Of a stretch of 64,000 bases of DNA, positions 18,131 to 26,865 are shown piece after piece. Position 1 is the stretch's first letter. Every line of letters begins with the position of its first letter. The translations under genes and the position numbers were made by a program. The notes under the pieces were generated by a model. The model did no database searches. It saw only the letters and a program-made list of their open reading frames with translations, and was not told the DNA's origin. Origin of the DNA: Massilia sp. HP4 (GTDB taxonomy: Bacteria > Pseudomonadota > Gammaproteobacteria > Burkholderiales > Burkholderiaceae_D); the NCBI RefSeq assembly GCF_005222695.1, contig NZ_STGG01000041.1, positions 248,001 through 312,000 on the forward strand, given 5' to 3'.

Positions 18131-18811
18131 TCAGGCTGACGCCGCGCCGTAGGCGCGCAGGAACACGTCCAACGCCCGGCGAACGGTGGCGCCAATGCGC
18201 TCGTCGTCCAGCGTCGTGACGACATTGAACAGGCCGGCCTGGTGCACCTCGGACTCGAGCAGCCCGTAGAAGTGGCAGGCCATCACATGGGGATCGGCCG
18301 GGCGCAGCGCGCCGGCGCCGATCACGGCCTCGAAATACGTTGCCAGGTACTGGGTCGCGCGTGCCGGGCCCTGCTCGTAATAGGCCCGGCCAATCTCGGG
18401 ATCGACCGCCGCGGCGATGACCATGCGCTGCACGCCCAGCGATTCGGGCGTGTGAAAGTGCTTGAGGATGTAGTGGCCGAAGCGATACAGGGAAGGCTCG
18501 ACCGGCTCGGCCGGGTTGAGCATCGGGGCCGCAACAGGCGCCGCGGAAATCAGCTCCAGGTCGTCCCCCGCGCCGGCACTGCGCTGTACCAGCCCCATCA
18601 TGGCCCCGCCCTGCTCACGGGCGGAACCGGCGACCAGTTCTTGGAACAGGCTTTCCTTGGAAACGAAATAGCGGTACAACGTCGCTTTCGAACTGCCTGC
18701 GTGCGCTGCGATGTCATCCATCGACGTGCGCTCGAACCCAGTTTCCTGGAACAGGTAGCGCGCCGCGTTGAGCAGCGCCAGCCTGCGCGCAGGTGTTTTT
18801 GTTCGAACCAT
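18131..18811 (-). CDS. TetR/AcrR-family regulator
   Basis: 226 residues. The N-terminal DNA-binding domain reads LLNAARYLFQETGFERTSMD, DIAAHAGSSKATLYRYFVSK, a textbook TetR helix-turn-helix. The C-terminal ligand domain has a stretch resembling AefR-type regulators (QRMVIAAAVDPEIGRAYYEQ). It is upstream of mipA in an apparent two-gene operon and likely controls it and itself. A palindromic element lies upstream at 18859. Confidence 0.9.
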   Translation of the reverse strand: MVRTKTPARRLALLNAARYLFQETGFERTSMDDIAAHAGSSKATLYRYFVSKESLFQELVAGSAREQGGAMMGLVQRSAGAGDDLELISAAPVAAPMLNPAEPVEPSLYRFGHYILKHFHTPESLGVQRMVIAAAVDPEIGRAYYEQGPARATQYLATYFEAVIGAGALRPADPHVMACHFYGLLESEVHQAGLFNVVTTLDDERIGATVRRALDVFLRAYGAASA

Positions 18812-18858
18812 ATTCCCTTTTTTAGCGTCGTGGCGCAGGGCCGTCTCGCGCAGTCTTT

Positions 18859-18882
18859 AAACGATACCAACCGGTTTCGTTT
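18859..18882. promoter_or_regulatory. Candidate TetR operator upstream of the tetR-mipA operon
   Basis: An inverted repeat AAACGA-N12-TCGTTT surrounds the palindromic core AACCGGTT; a second nested pair ACCAA/TTGGT spans 18866-18886. It lies about 48-71 bp upstream of the TetR start, in a region where the promoter should be. ACCGGT-centred palindromes are common TetR operators. The link to this TetR is by position only. Confidence 0.45.
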
Positions 18883-19039
18883 TGGTCAAGCTTATTCACG
18901 GCATGGCTGAGTTGCGTTGCGTGCCCAGTACCATTCCAAACAATATGCTTCCACAGCATCGCGCGAGCACGCGGCTCTGCAACTGAGGCGGGGCGCTATA
19001 GCGGCTGTCTATGAAAATGGGGAAACACCGCGTGAACGA

Positions 19040-20004
19040 GATCCGGACGCCTAGTTCTAGCTACCGCAATCGCGTTACATTTCAACGCTGCCGCGCAGAG
19101 CATTGTCAAGACCGATGCGAGCATCGGGCGGGACGCGGAGGGCACCGCTGTCGACCGCGTGCTCGCCATTCCGTATGCACAGCCCCTGGTCGGCGCGCTA
19201 CGCTGGTGCGACCCGTTGCCGGGGTCGGCGTCGAGGGCCATGCGAGACGCCAGCAGGGACGCCTCTGCCTGCTACCAGGCGGCGCCGGCGGTGTTCGGCC
19301 CTGCTTCCCTGCATTCCTGAGCGGACTGGACGTCAAAGAGGATTGCCCGTACCAGAGCGTGTGGCGCTAGCGTGGCGCGCGCGGCAAGCTGCCTATCTAC
19401 CTGTTCATCCAAGGCGGTGCGTTCAATAGCGGCTCGGGCAACATCCCGCTTTACGATGGGGCCAACCTCGCAGGGCGCGGCGTCCTGGTCATGACGATCA
19501 ATCACAGCCTGGGAGGCTTCGGGTTCCTGGCATATCCCGACCTGCCCCGCGAAGGCGCACACGAGAGCCCCGGCAACAGCGAACTGCTCGACCCAGTCGC
19601 TGCGCTGCGCGGCGCCATCGCGCAGAGCGGCTCGGGCATCGACATCAAGATGCTGCGCGAACGTTACGGCGCGGTCGCCGACCGTTTCCTGGCCTTGTAC
19701 CTGCATGCCACCGATGCCGACGCGATCGCGTCGACGGCGCAGATCGGCCGCGACCGGACATTTGCCAGCTTCATGCTGTGGACGCAACCGCGCCGTATCG
19801 GCTGCCCCGCAGACGCACTGGCCGGCATTCATCAAGACCGGCAACCCGGGCTTACCAGGCCGGCCATGGGCGGCTACCGGCGCCGCGACGGTCGTCATGG
19901 GGCTGGGCGACACGGTCGGCCTGCAACCGGCTGGCTCGACACAAGCACGCTTCCATGCACGCAAGCACTTGGCGGCCTCGAGCGGCAAGCTATCGCTGTT
20001 CTGA
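19040..20004 (+). pseudogene. Type-B carboxylesterase, deleted and frameshifted
   Basis: Pieces occur in order across all three forward frames. A signal peptide-like start (LVLATAIALHFNAAAQSIVK) leads to VDRVLAIPYAQPLVGALRW, a stop near 19318, then KEDCPYQSVW with a stop, then GKLPIYLFIQGGAFNSGSG with GRGVLVMTINHSLGGFGFLA (oxyanion loop), then GNSELLDPVAALRG joined directly to AIAQSGSGIDIKML. The join removes the block that carries the nucleophile elbow GESAG, so the catalytic Ser is absent. The tail (PAFIKTGNPGLPG) is in yet another frame. It cannot encode an active esterase. Confidence 0.75.
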
Positions 20005-20572
20005 CGCACCACCACCGGCAACACCCGGTACCTTCCATCACCATTACTTATCCACATGAGCTAACCTAAACAACGACACGCGCGAACGCGCGCCCGGCCC
20101 CACCTTCGCTCTTCGCGTCAGCGCCGCCCTTCTGGCCGGCGCTGCCGTCTCGTGTTCGTCCTGGCAGGGGGCGAGGCGGGCCTGGGCGCAGTGCCCCATA
20201 GGTGCTGGCGGTCATCGCAGCCGGCGCGGCTTCCATGCTGGCCGAGGCAATCATTCGACCATCATGAGCGTCGTGGCGCCCATGCTGGCAATTGCGGCTC
20301 TGGTACGGTTCTTCATGTCCTGAACGGCAATGCGTGCCCGTTCCAGTATCCTGAAGCGGGCCACAATCCAGAGGTCACCGGGACAGGCGAGATAGGCCCC
20401 TTGTTGGTTCGGCAAGTGATTGCAATGGCCTGGTGGTGGCGGTTGTCGTCATGGACGGTGTCAGAAATATGATGTTCCAGGTCGAGGCAACGCTCGGATG
20501 TCAGCTTGCCACCGCGCGACACGGCGCTGCGCGCTGCGCGCGCCGGCATCGAACGCAGCGTGGCCGAACTGC
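20005..20572. other. 568-bp stretch without a supported gene
   Basis: A forward frame from about 20060 resembles a small hydrophobic protein (FALRVSAALLAGAA, then in another frame VVAPMLAIAALVRFFMS ending at 20324) but is interrupted. It is faintly similar in style to the small membrane ORF at 13028. Nothing else is recognisable before the convergent DoxX gene. Confidence 0.4.
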
Positions 20573-20998
20573 TTAGTTGAAACGGCCCCCGATGCCGCCG
20601 ACGCTGTAGCGGCCGGCGCCGAGCAGCGCGACAGCGACGGCCGTAAACAGGTACATGCCTTGCAGCTCCAGCGCCCAGCCGCCGGTCTCGTTGAGCGAGA
20701 AGAACTGGCTGGTGTGCACCAGCAGGACGGCCACGACCATATTCACTGCCACGACCAGGGCTGCGCCGCGCGTGAACATGCCTGCGAGTATGAATAGCGG
20801 CGCAACGACCTCGCCGATATAGACGCCGTAGCCGAAGATTGCCGGCAGGCCGGCCTTGGCGACCATGTCGGCGACAAAGCCGATGCCGCTGTTCATTTTG
20901 GAGATGCCGTGGAACAGCAGCATGGCAGCCAGTACAGCGCGCAGGACCAGTTTGCCGATGTCGTCGGTGGTGCGCAGGGTGATGGTCGTGGTGTTCAT
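20573..20998 (-). CDS. DoxX-family membrane protein
   Basis: 141 residues with four hydrophobic helices: LVLRAVLAAMLLFHGISKM, FGYGVYIGEVVAPLFILAG, ALVVAVNMVVAVLLVH and MYLFTAVAVALLGAGRYS. The LFHGxxK and YIGEVVAPLxLIxG-like patterns are typical of DoxX. It is the last gene of a three-gene operon with a hydrolase and a DODA dioxygenase. In the Bacillus mhq regulon a DoxX protein (MhqP) accompanies the same kinds of enzyme in quinone and catechol resistance. DoxX proteins are also linked to redox homeostasis in mycobacteria. Confidence 0.9.
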   Translation of the reverse strand: MNTTTITLRTTDDIGKLVLRAVLAAMLLFHGISKMNSGIGFVADMVAKAGLPAIFGYGVYIGEVVAPLFILAGMFTRGAALVVAVNMVVAVLLVHTSQFFSLNETGGWALELQGMYLFTAVAVALLGAGRYSVGGIGGRFN

Positions 20999-21028
20999 TT
21001 GATTCTTTCTTTAAAGTGTGAAAATTGC

Positions 21029-21733
21029 TTATTGCGCGGTGGTACGTGTTGCATCGAGCTGCGTGCCCAGCCATCCCAGGAAGTCGCCTGCCATGGCGCC
21101 GTTCAGGCTATGACCGCCTTGGTATTCGCGGTAGGTCAGTGGCACATTGAACCCGTCCAGCACCTGTTTCGCATGGTGGGCAAAGTGAATCCCCAGCACG
21201 TTGTCCTGCACGCCATGGCTGACGAAGGCGGGCAAGGCGGCCAGCAACGGATCGGCCTTCACCAGCGGCAGCACTTCCGGCAGGATGCGTCCGCTCAGGA
21301 TGCCGAAACCGGCAACCTTCGCCGGCGCCGTCAGCGCAACACCAGCGCTCATGATGCCGCCCTGGCTGAAGCCGGCGATCCAGATGCGGGCCGGATCGAT
21401 GCCGTGCAACTGCGGCAACTGGCCGATGAAGTCGATCAGGGTGGTGCGCGCCCGCTCGGCCTGGGCCGGGTTGATGGCCGGACCGTTGGCGGAGAAGTTC
21501 ACCTGGAAGAAAGCGAACTGGTCCGGCCCAAGAGCGAGGGGACCGCGCACGAGCACCACATTCAGTTGCGGATCGACCTGGCGTGCCAGATCGATGAAGC
21601 CGCTTTCATTGGAGCCGACGCCGTGCAGCAGCACCAGGCACGGAGTGGCGCCCTGCCCGGCCTGTGCCGGGCGCAGACGATAGGTCAGGCCAGTCGCGGG
21701 ATCGATGCGTGTTTCGTTCAGTTGGTCGTTCAT
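21029..21733 (-). CDS. Phospholipase/carboxylesterase-type alpha/beta hydrolase (MhqD-like)
   Basis: 234 residues. Motifs are CLVLLHGVGSNESGFIDLA (oxyanion loop), the nucleophile elbow GFSQGGIMSAG, and the acid and His in SHGVQDNVLGI and QGGHSL. No signal peptide, so cytoplasmic. It matches the phospholipase/carboxylesterase family to which MhqD belongs. It lies 23 bp after the dioxygenase gene and 30 bp before doxX, implying one transcript. Confidence 0.88.
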   Translation of the reverse strand: MNDQLNETRIDPATGLTYRLRPAQAGQGATPCLVLLHGVGSNESGFIDLARQVDPQLNVVLVRGPLALGPDQFAFFQVNFSANGPAINPAQAERARTTLIDFIGQLPQLHGIDPARIWIAGFSQGGIMSAGVALTAPAKVAGFGILSGRILPEVLPLVKADPLLAALPAFVSHGVQDNVLGIHFAHHAKQVLDGFNVPLTYREYQGGHSLNGAMAGDFLGWLGTQLDATRTTAQ

Positions 21734-21756
21734 GGTGTTCTCTGATCAATTATCGG

Positions 21757-22542
21757 TTAGTCGAATGCGTAGGCATCCATGGCAAGCACGCCGTGCTCGA
21801 AACTTGTGTGCAGCAACTGGGCGCGCGCGTCGGCGCCGGCGGCCCCCATCGCCACATACAGCGGCAGCAGGTGCTCTTCGGTCGGATGGTTCTTTTCGGC
21901 CATCGGCGCGAGCGAACGGTAGTTCAGCAGTGCCGCCCTGTCATTGGCAACGAGACGGTCGCGCATCCAAGCTTCGAAGCCGGTGACCCAGTCCGGCGCC
22001 GGCGCGTCGAGCGCCTGGCCGCGAAACTCGTACAGATTGTGCGTCAGCGAGCCCGATGCTAGTACCAGCACGCCTTGGCTGCGCAGGGCCTGCAATGCCG
22101 CACCCAGCTGCTGGTGAAGGGCCGGGCTGGCGCCCTGCACGATCGAGATCTGCATGACCGGCACGTCGGCCTGCGGGTACATCAGCGACAGCGGCACCCA
22201 GGCGCCATGATCGAGGCCGCGCGTGGCGCTGCGCCCGACGGGAATGCCCGCTTCGGCGAGCAGCGCGGCGGCGCGTTCGGCGATGGCCGGGGCGCCCGGC
22301 GCCGGATAGCGCATGTCGAACAGCGCCTGCGGGAAGCCGCCGAAATCATGGATCGTCTCGGGCTGCGCGGCCAGCGATACGGCCGGGCCGCCGCGCGTTT
22401 CCCAATGCGCCGACACCACCGCAATCGCGATCGGCCGCGGCAGGCTTTCGCCCAAGCCGGCGAGGAAGCGGCGCGCGGGACTGTCCTGCAGGGCCAGCAT
22501 CGGCGAACCGTGGGAAATAAAGATGGTAGGAAGTCTGGTCAT
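21757..22542 (-). CDS. DODA-type extradiol ring-cleavage dioxygenase (YgiD family)
   Basis: 261 residues from ATG 22542 (MTRLPTIFISHGSPML), the conserved family start; a longer frame exists upstream but lacks homology. Class III extradiol features are SHGSPM with the first metal His, SAHWETRG, and HGAWVPLSLMYP and SGSLTHNLYEF with further ligand or acid-base histidines. The family opens catecholic rings such as DOPA; bacterial members have broad or unknown substrates. It is first in the operon and divergent from a LysR gene. Confidence 0.9.
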   Translation of the reverse strand: MTRLPTIFISHGSPMLALQDSPARRFLAGLGESLPRPIAIAVVSAHWETRGGPAVSLAAQPETIHDFGGFPQALFDMRYPAPGAPAIAERAAALLAEAGIPVGRSATRGLDHGAWVPLSLMYPQADVPVMQISIVQGASPALHQQLGAALQALRSQGVLVLASGSLTHNLYEFRGQALDAPAPDWVTGFEAWMRDRLVANDRAALLNYRSLAPMAEKNHPTEEHLLPLYVAMGAAGADARAQLLHTSFEHGVLAMDAYAFD

Positions 22543-22647
22543 GGTGCACCTCGATGAAAGAAGCATCCATGGTAGCTGTCCACATGAGGTTGATAAAGCC
22601 GCCTACGGGAGCTAAACTGTTTCCAATCGATTGACAATGGAGATGCT

Positions 22648-23532
22648 GTGGACTTGCTTTCTTCAATGAAGATGTATGTGGCCGTGGTTGAAGGCGGCAG
22701 CTTTGCCGCCGCAGCCAATCGGCTGGACGTGTCGCGGGCAATGGTGTCGAAGCAGATGCAGAAGCTGGAAGAACACCTGGGCACGCGGCTGATGAACCGC
22801 ACCACCCGGCGCCTGTCGATGACGGAAACGGGCCGCGCCTTCTACGAGCGCAGCGCGCAGATCGTGGCTGACGTCGAAGAAGCCGAGCAGATTGCCGGCC
22901 AGATGACGCGCATGCCGCAGGGCGTGCTGCGCGTGACCATTCCACTGTCGTATGGCCAGCACCGTCTCGCGGCCAGTCTTGGCGCATACACCCAGGCCTA
23001 TCCGCTGGTGCAGCTCGACATCGCCCTGTCAGACCGCAAGGTCGATCTGGTGGAAGAAGGTTTCGATGTGGCCATCCGGATCGGCGCGCTGCCGCAATCG
23101 GACCTGATCGCGAAGAAGCTCGGCGCCATCCACAGCATCGCGTGCGCGGCGCCGGCCTACCTGGCCCGTTCGGGCACACCGCTCACGCCTGCCGACCTGG
23201 GTAATCATGCCTGCCTGGCCTATTCGCTCACCGGCGGCGGCGCCGACTGGCGCTTCGAGTCGCCGGACGGGCCGGTCATCGTGCCGATCGCGGGACCGAT
23301 CAAGGCCGACAACGGCGACATCATCCGCCTGGCCGCCATCGGCGGGGCCGGCATCGCCTTCCAACCGGGCTTCATCGTCGATGACGACATCGCCGCCGGC
23401 CGGCTGGTGCGCGTGCTGCCCGGCTGGCAATCGGCCGAACTGGGGGTGTATGCGGTCTACCCAAGCCGCAAGCACTTGTCGGCCAAGGTGCGCACCTTTG
23501 TCGACTTCATCGCGGCGGCGCTGACGGCCTAG
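22648..23532 (+). CDS. LysR-family regulator, divergent from the DODA operon
   Basis: 294 residues starting at GTG 22648 with GGAG nearby. The HTH is SFAAAANRLDVSRAMVSKQM with LEEHLGTRLMNRTTRRLSMT. The effector domain contains GVLRVTIPLSYGQHRLAASL and VDLVEEGFDVAIRIG, the layout of the CrgA/DhcR group whose members often respond to electrophiles or aromatic compounds. The 105-bp gap to the dioxygenase gene implies control of the DODA-hydrolase-DoxX operon. Effector unknown. Confidence 0.9.
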   Translation: MDLLSSMKMYVAVVEGGSFAAAANRLDVSRAMVSKQMQKLEEHLGTRLMNRTTRRLSMTETGRAFYERSAQIVADVEEAEQIAGQMTRMPQGVLRVTIPLSYGQHRLAASLGAYTQAYPLVQLDIALSDRKVDLVEEGFDVAIRIGALPQSDLIAKKLGAIHSIACAAPAYLARSGTPLTPADLGNHACLAYSLTGGGADWRFESPDGPVIVPIAGPIKADNGDIIRLAAIGGAGIAFQPGFIVDDDIAAGRLVRVLPGWQSAELGVYAVYPSRKHLSAKVRTFVDFIAAALTA

Positions 23533-23538
23533 AGAAAT

Positions 23539-24402
23539 TCACGTCGCCAGGTCGCTCGCCCCGACCAGGGTCACGATGTCTCGCATCGTGGCGCGCACCC
23601 GCTGGTCGTTGCGGCGATCCGGATGCAGCGCTATCCAGACGTCGAGCGTCAGGCCCGGCTGCGGGTCAGGCAGGCGCTGCAGCCAGGGATCGGCGTCGCC
23701 GATGAAGCACGGCAAGTCGGGCACACCAATGCCGGAACACGCTGCTTCATACTGATTGCTGAGATCCGCGACCTCGCACACAACGCGCCGCAGGTCGATG
23801 ACCTGATTGAGCCAGCGCAGGTGGGCAAACTCGCCCGCCTGCGCCGTGTAGGCGATGAATTCCCAGCGCTCCGGCTGGCCCGTGTACGGGTAATCGCGCG
23901 CGGCGTACTGGGCAAACGGCATGCGTCCGATGCAGCACGCGATGTCGGCATCGCCGATCGGCGGCGTCAGGCGCAGCGCAAGATCGGCGTCCAGACGCGC
24001 CAGCGACACGACGTGCGCCTGACTGAGGATGGACAGCTGGACCAGCGGATGGCGTTGTACCAGGTCCCTCAGCCGCGGCGCCAGGAAGTGGCGAGCCAGG
24101 ACCGGGGGCGCCGTGATGACGACCATGCCTTGTTCCTGCGACCGCGCAGTGCGCACCAGTCGCTCGATGGCCAGCGCGCCTTTTTCCATCGCGGCGGCCT
24201 GCGACGCTGCCTGCTTCCCGAGCGCCGTAAGGCGCGCTGCGCGCGGCAGGCGCTCGACGAGGCGTACAGCCAGGCGTTCCTCCAGCAGCGCGAGACGGCG
24301 CCCGACAGTGGCGTTGTCGAGGCCGAGCATGCGCGCCGCGCCGGTCAGGGTCCCGGCGCGGGCATTGGCAAGCAGTTAGCGCAGGTCATCCCAATTCGTC
24401 AT
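23539..24402 (-). pseudogene. LysR regulator with a nonsense codon at position 9
   Basis: From ATG 24402 the text is MTNWDDLR, then TAA (24376-24378), then LLANARAGTLTGAARMLGLD and an otherwise intact protein to 23539. Its paralogue at 31174-32061 reads MNWEDLRYFQAIAEAGTLSG, so the stop replaces a Tyr codon by a single base change. The rest aligns throughout (DADLALRLTPPIGDADIA, LSNQYEAACSGIGV, LDVWIALHPDRR). Re-initiation at the ATG 24330 would give a protein without the first recognition segment, probably not able to bind DNA. The upstream neighbour is a divergent cupin gene. Confidence 0.8.
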
Positions 24403-24697
24403 ATATGCAGTTTTGCAAGGAGGGGGGGCGAGTGTGGGCATTTACGCGACCCGGCCCACAACTCTACACTGCAACTGTCGGCGAGGCGGACGTGACCATG
24501 ACGTCCGCAACGGCAGGTTGCGCCGGCAAGCATCCGGACAGGCGACGGCGTCAGCCCGCCCACATCCGTTCCCTTTTTGATCACCACGAGGACACCATGC
24601 AAGCCAACCTCCATTCGATAGACCACTTGTCGGCCACCGCCGGCGGCATTGCTGCTGCCACCGCGCACGAGCTGTGCCAACCTGCCGGATCCACCCG

Positions 24698-25186
24698 ATG
24701 ACCGGCCTACTCGCGCATACCGACAACGACGGCCGCGACCCCGCCAACCCGCCCGCCATGCCGTTCCTGGTCATGCAGCCGGGTCTCGACGGCCGCTCGA
24801 CGATCTCGCAGGCGGCATTGGCAGAATTCGCGATGGCCAGCGTCAGCGGCGACGCGGCGCCGATCTGGATGCGGAAATTCGCAGGCACCGTGAAGGCAGT
24901 CTGGTTCAATATTCTTCCTGTCGGCTGGATCGGCGAACTGCATCCCAGCCCGGCACTGCAGTGGGTCGTGCCGCTGTCCGGCCGCTGGTTCATCGAGACT
25001 CAGGACGGTCAGCGCGTCGAGATGGGGCCAGGCGAGATTCACTGGGGTGAGGATCTGGCCGAGGCCGGTACGCATCCTGGCGTTGCGCATCGCTCCGGCC
25101 AGCTGGGGGATGTGCCCTGTGTCCAGATGATGGTGCAATTCGAGTGCACCGACGAAGCCGGCTTCGCGGGTTCCGCCATGGGGTGA
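24698..25186 (+). CDS. Cupin-domain protein
   Basis: 162 residues from ATG 24698. The cupin core is FNILPVGWIGELHPSPALQW, VVPLSGRWFIETQDGQRVEM, GPGEIHWGEDLAE and GVAHRSGQLGDVPC. Only part of the usual HxH set is visible, so metal binding is uncertain. The start is the weakest part of the call: a GTG at 24674 is in the same frame, and a 34-codon reading (24598-24701) with a good Shine-Dalgarno ends at TGA overlapping this ATG, which could mean translational coupling or an upstream frameshift. It is divergent from the broken LysR gene and convergent with the next one. Confidence 0.7.
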   Translation: MTGLLAHTDNDGRDPANPPAMPFLVMQPGLDGRSTISQAALAEFAMASVSGDAAPIWMRKFAGTVKAVWFNILPVGWIGELHPSPALQWVVPLSGRWFIETQDGQRVEMGPGEIHWGEDLAEAGTHPGVAHRSGQLGDVPCVQMMVQFECTDEAGFAGSAMG

Positions 25187-25195
25187 CAACATAAT

Positions 25196-26086
25196 CTATG
25201 CGGCGGCGCCGAACGCCTGCACGCAGAAGTCGACAAAGCTGCGAAGCTTGGGCGTCATCTGGCGGTCGGGTGCATACAGCAGGTGCAGCGGTCGCAGCGG
25301 CGCCGTGTACTTAGGCAGCACCCGCACCAGCGTGCCTGCGGCCAGGTCGGGGCCGACCAGTTCGATCGGCTGAAGCATCAGCCCGGCACCGGAGCGCGCT
25401 GCCGTCAAGAGCGCTTCGCCGCTGTCGATAGTCAGGCGGCTGGCCACCGGCACCGTCTCGCAGCCGTCCGGCCCGTCGAATGTCCAGTGGGTGCGCAGTT
25501 CCGTATAGGGAAAGCCCAGGCAGGCGTGGCGCGTCAGGTCCATGGGCGATATGATTTTCGGATGGCGCGCCAGATAGGCGGGCGCCGCGCACAGGATCAG
25601 GCGGTACGGCGCCAGACGGCGTGCGATGCGGCTGCTGTCGGCGAGTTCACCGACGCGAAATACCACGTCGACGCCCTCCACCATCGCATCGATGTAGCGG
25701 TTGGCCAGGGAAAGCTCGACCTGGACATCGGGGTACTGGGCCATGTAGTCGACCAGGCGGGGCGTGAGCGCGTGGATGCCGAATGAGACCGGCGCGTTCA
25801 CGCGCAGCAGGCCGCTGGGGCGTGCGCGCATGTCGGCCGCCAGGCGGTCGGCATCATCCACCTCGGCCAGGATAACCTTGACGCGTTCGTAATAGCTGGC
25901 GCCGATTTCCGTCAGGTGCTGGCGCCGCGTGGTGCGCTTGAGAAGCTGGACCCCGAGATGCTGTTCGAGCACGCGCACATGCTTGCCCACGAGCTGCGGC
26001 GACATCCGGAACACCAGCGCCGCAGCAGAAAACGAGCCCAGCTCCACCGCGCGGGCGAAGATGGTCATACTCAGCAATCGATCCAT
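25196..26086 (-). CDS. LysR-family regulator
   Basis: 296 residues from ATG 26086 (MDRLLSMTIFARAVELGSFS) with AAGGAGCG upstream. HTH: SAAALVFRMSPQLVGKHVRV, LEQHLGVQLLKRTTRRQHLT. Effector domain: PSGLLRVNAPVSFGIHALTP, IDAMVEGVDVVFRVGELADS, FDGPDGCETVPVASRL. It is downstream of and co-oriented with the NTF2-fold gene (62 bp gap), and its target may be that gene or the divergent hydrolase at 26866. The effector is not deducible. Confidence 0.9.
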   Translation of the reverse strand: MDRLLSMTIFARAVELGSFSAAALVFRMSPQLVGKHVRVLEQHLGVQLLKRTTRRQHLTEIGASYYERVKVILAEVDDADRLAADMRARPSGLLRVNAPVSFGIHALTPRLVDYMAQYPDVQVELSLANRYIDAMVEGVDVVFRVGELADSSRIARRLAPYRLILCAAPAYLARHPKIISPMDLTRHACLGFPYTELRTHWTFDGPDGCETVPVASRLTIDSGEALLTAARSGAGLMLQPIELVGPDLAAGTLVRVLPKYTAPLRPLHLLYAPDRQMTPKLRSFVDFCVQAFGAAA

Positions 26087-26148
26087 GTCCCGCGCTCCTT
26101 GTCGCCCCGCCTTGCGCTGCATGACGCGGCGAGGCGAGAACGGTCACA

Positions 26149-26622
26149 TTACTTCTTGAACTTGAGCTTGGAACCATCGAACGTGGTCACCATGCCGGCC
26201 ATCATGCCATCGTGCGTGATGTAGGCGTCCGAACCGTAGTACGGCTCGGCCAGGAACGGGGCTTCGGCTTTCCAGTACACCATGATCGTGTCGCCATATT
26301 TGGCACTGGTCTGCGGCACGAAGCGAATCCCCTTCAGACCGTTGGGGCGCGGCGTGACGAAGCCGACAAACAATTTACCGATGGCGGCGCGGCCTTTGGC
26401 GACCTGGCCGTCGAGCATATGGACTTCGCCATCCTCGGGGAACTGCGCAACAAGGCGGTTCCAGTCGCTCTTTTCAACCGCATCAAGATGTTCGGCCAAT
26501 ACCTTCTCGGGGCTGGCTTGCTTCTTGAGCGGCGGCAGCACCATCGGCTCGGCAGCCCAGAGGGCGGTGCTCGAGATCAGGCCGATGAGGCCTGCCAGCG
26601 TGGAGCGGCGATTCGTGTTCAT
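26149..26622 (-). CDS. Exported NTF2/SnoaL-fold protein
   Basis: 157 residues from ATG 26622. The N-terminus NTNRRSTLAGLIGLISSTAL followed by WAAEP is a signal peptide with a possible Tat-like RRS. The mature part has the SnoaL/ketosteroid-isomerase-like layout: LAEHLDAVEKSDWNRLVAQF, GEVHMLDGQVAKGRAAIGKL, GDTIMVYWKAEAPFLAEPYY and SDAYITHDGMMAGMVTTF. Members bind or isomerise small hydrophobic molecules, but function is unknown here. It is divergent from a secreted alpha/beta hydrolase with a 243-bp gap. Confidence 0.8.
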   Translation of the reverse strand: MNTNRRSTLAGLIGLISSTALWAAEPMVLPPLKKQASPEKVLAEHLDAVEKSDWNRLVAQFPEDGEVHMLDGQVAKGRAAIGKLFVGFVTPRPNGLKGIRFVPQTSAKYGDTIMVYWKAEAPFLAEPYYGSDAYITHDGMMAGMVTTFDGSKLKFKK

Positions 26623-26865
26623 GGTAAGTCCTTCGAAGAAGTGCAGTTGTCGAGACAGGCAGTTTATTGGATATCGGAGCACCGATAAACAGGCTCAATT
26701 TCGCCACAGCGTCATCTTTTTATCGACAATAATGACCCCGCCTGGACCGACGTGCGAGGCCACATTCCAAACAGGACGTTTCAAGTGAATCAGTTTTTCG
26801 CCCATTTATCACACTGCATTTGTAGTGCATAGTGCCGTCATTACTGACAGTCTCGGAAGATCGCC

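Noticed and set aside
1404..24378. TAA in place of Tyr in two genes and TGA in place of Trp in ndh, as a hint of stop-codon reassignment
   Set aside because: All intact genes in the window end with ordinary TAA, TGA or TAG at family-typical lengths, and the three cases fall in regions with other lesions.
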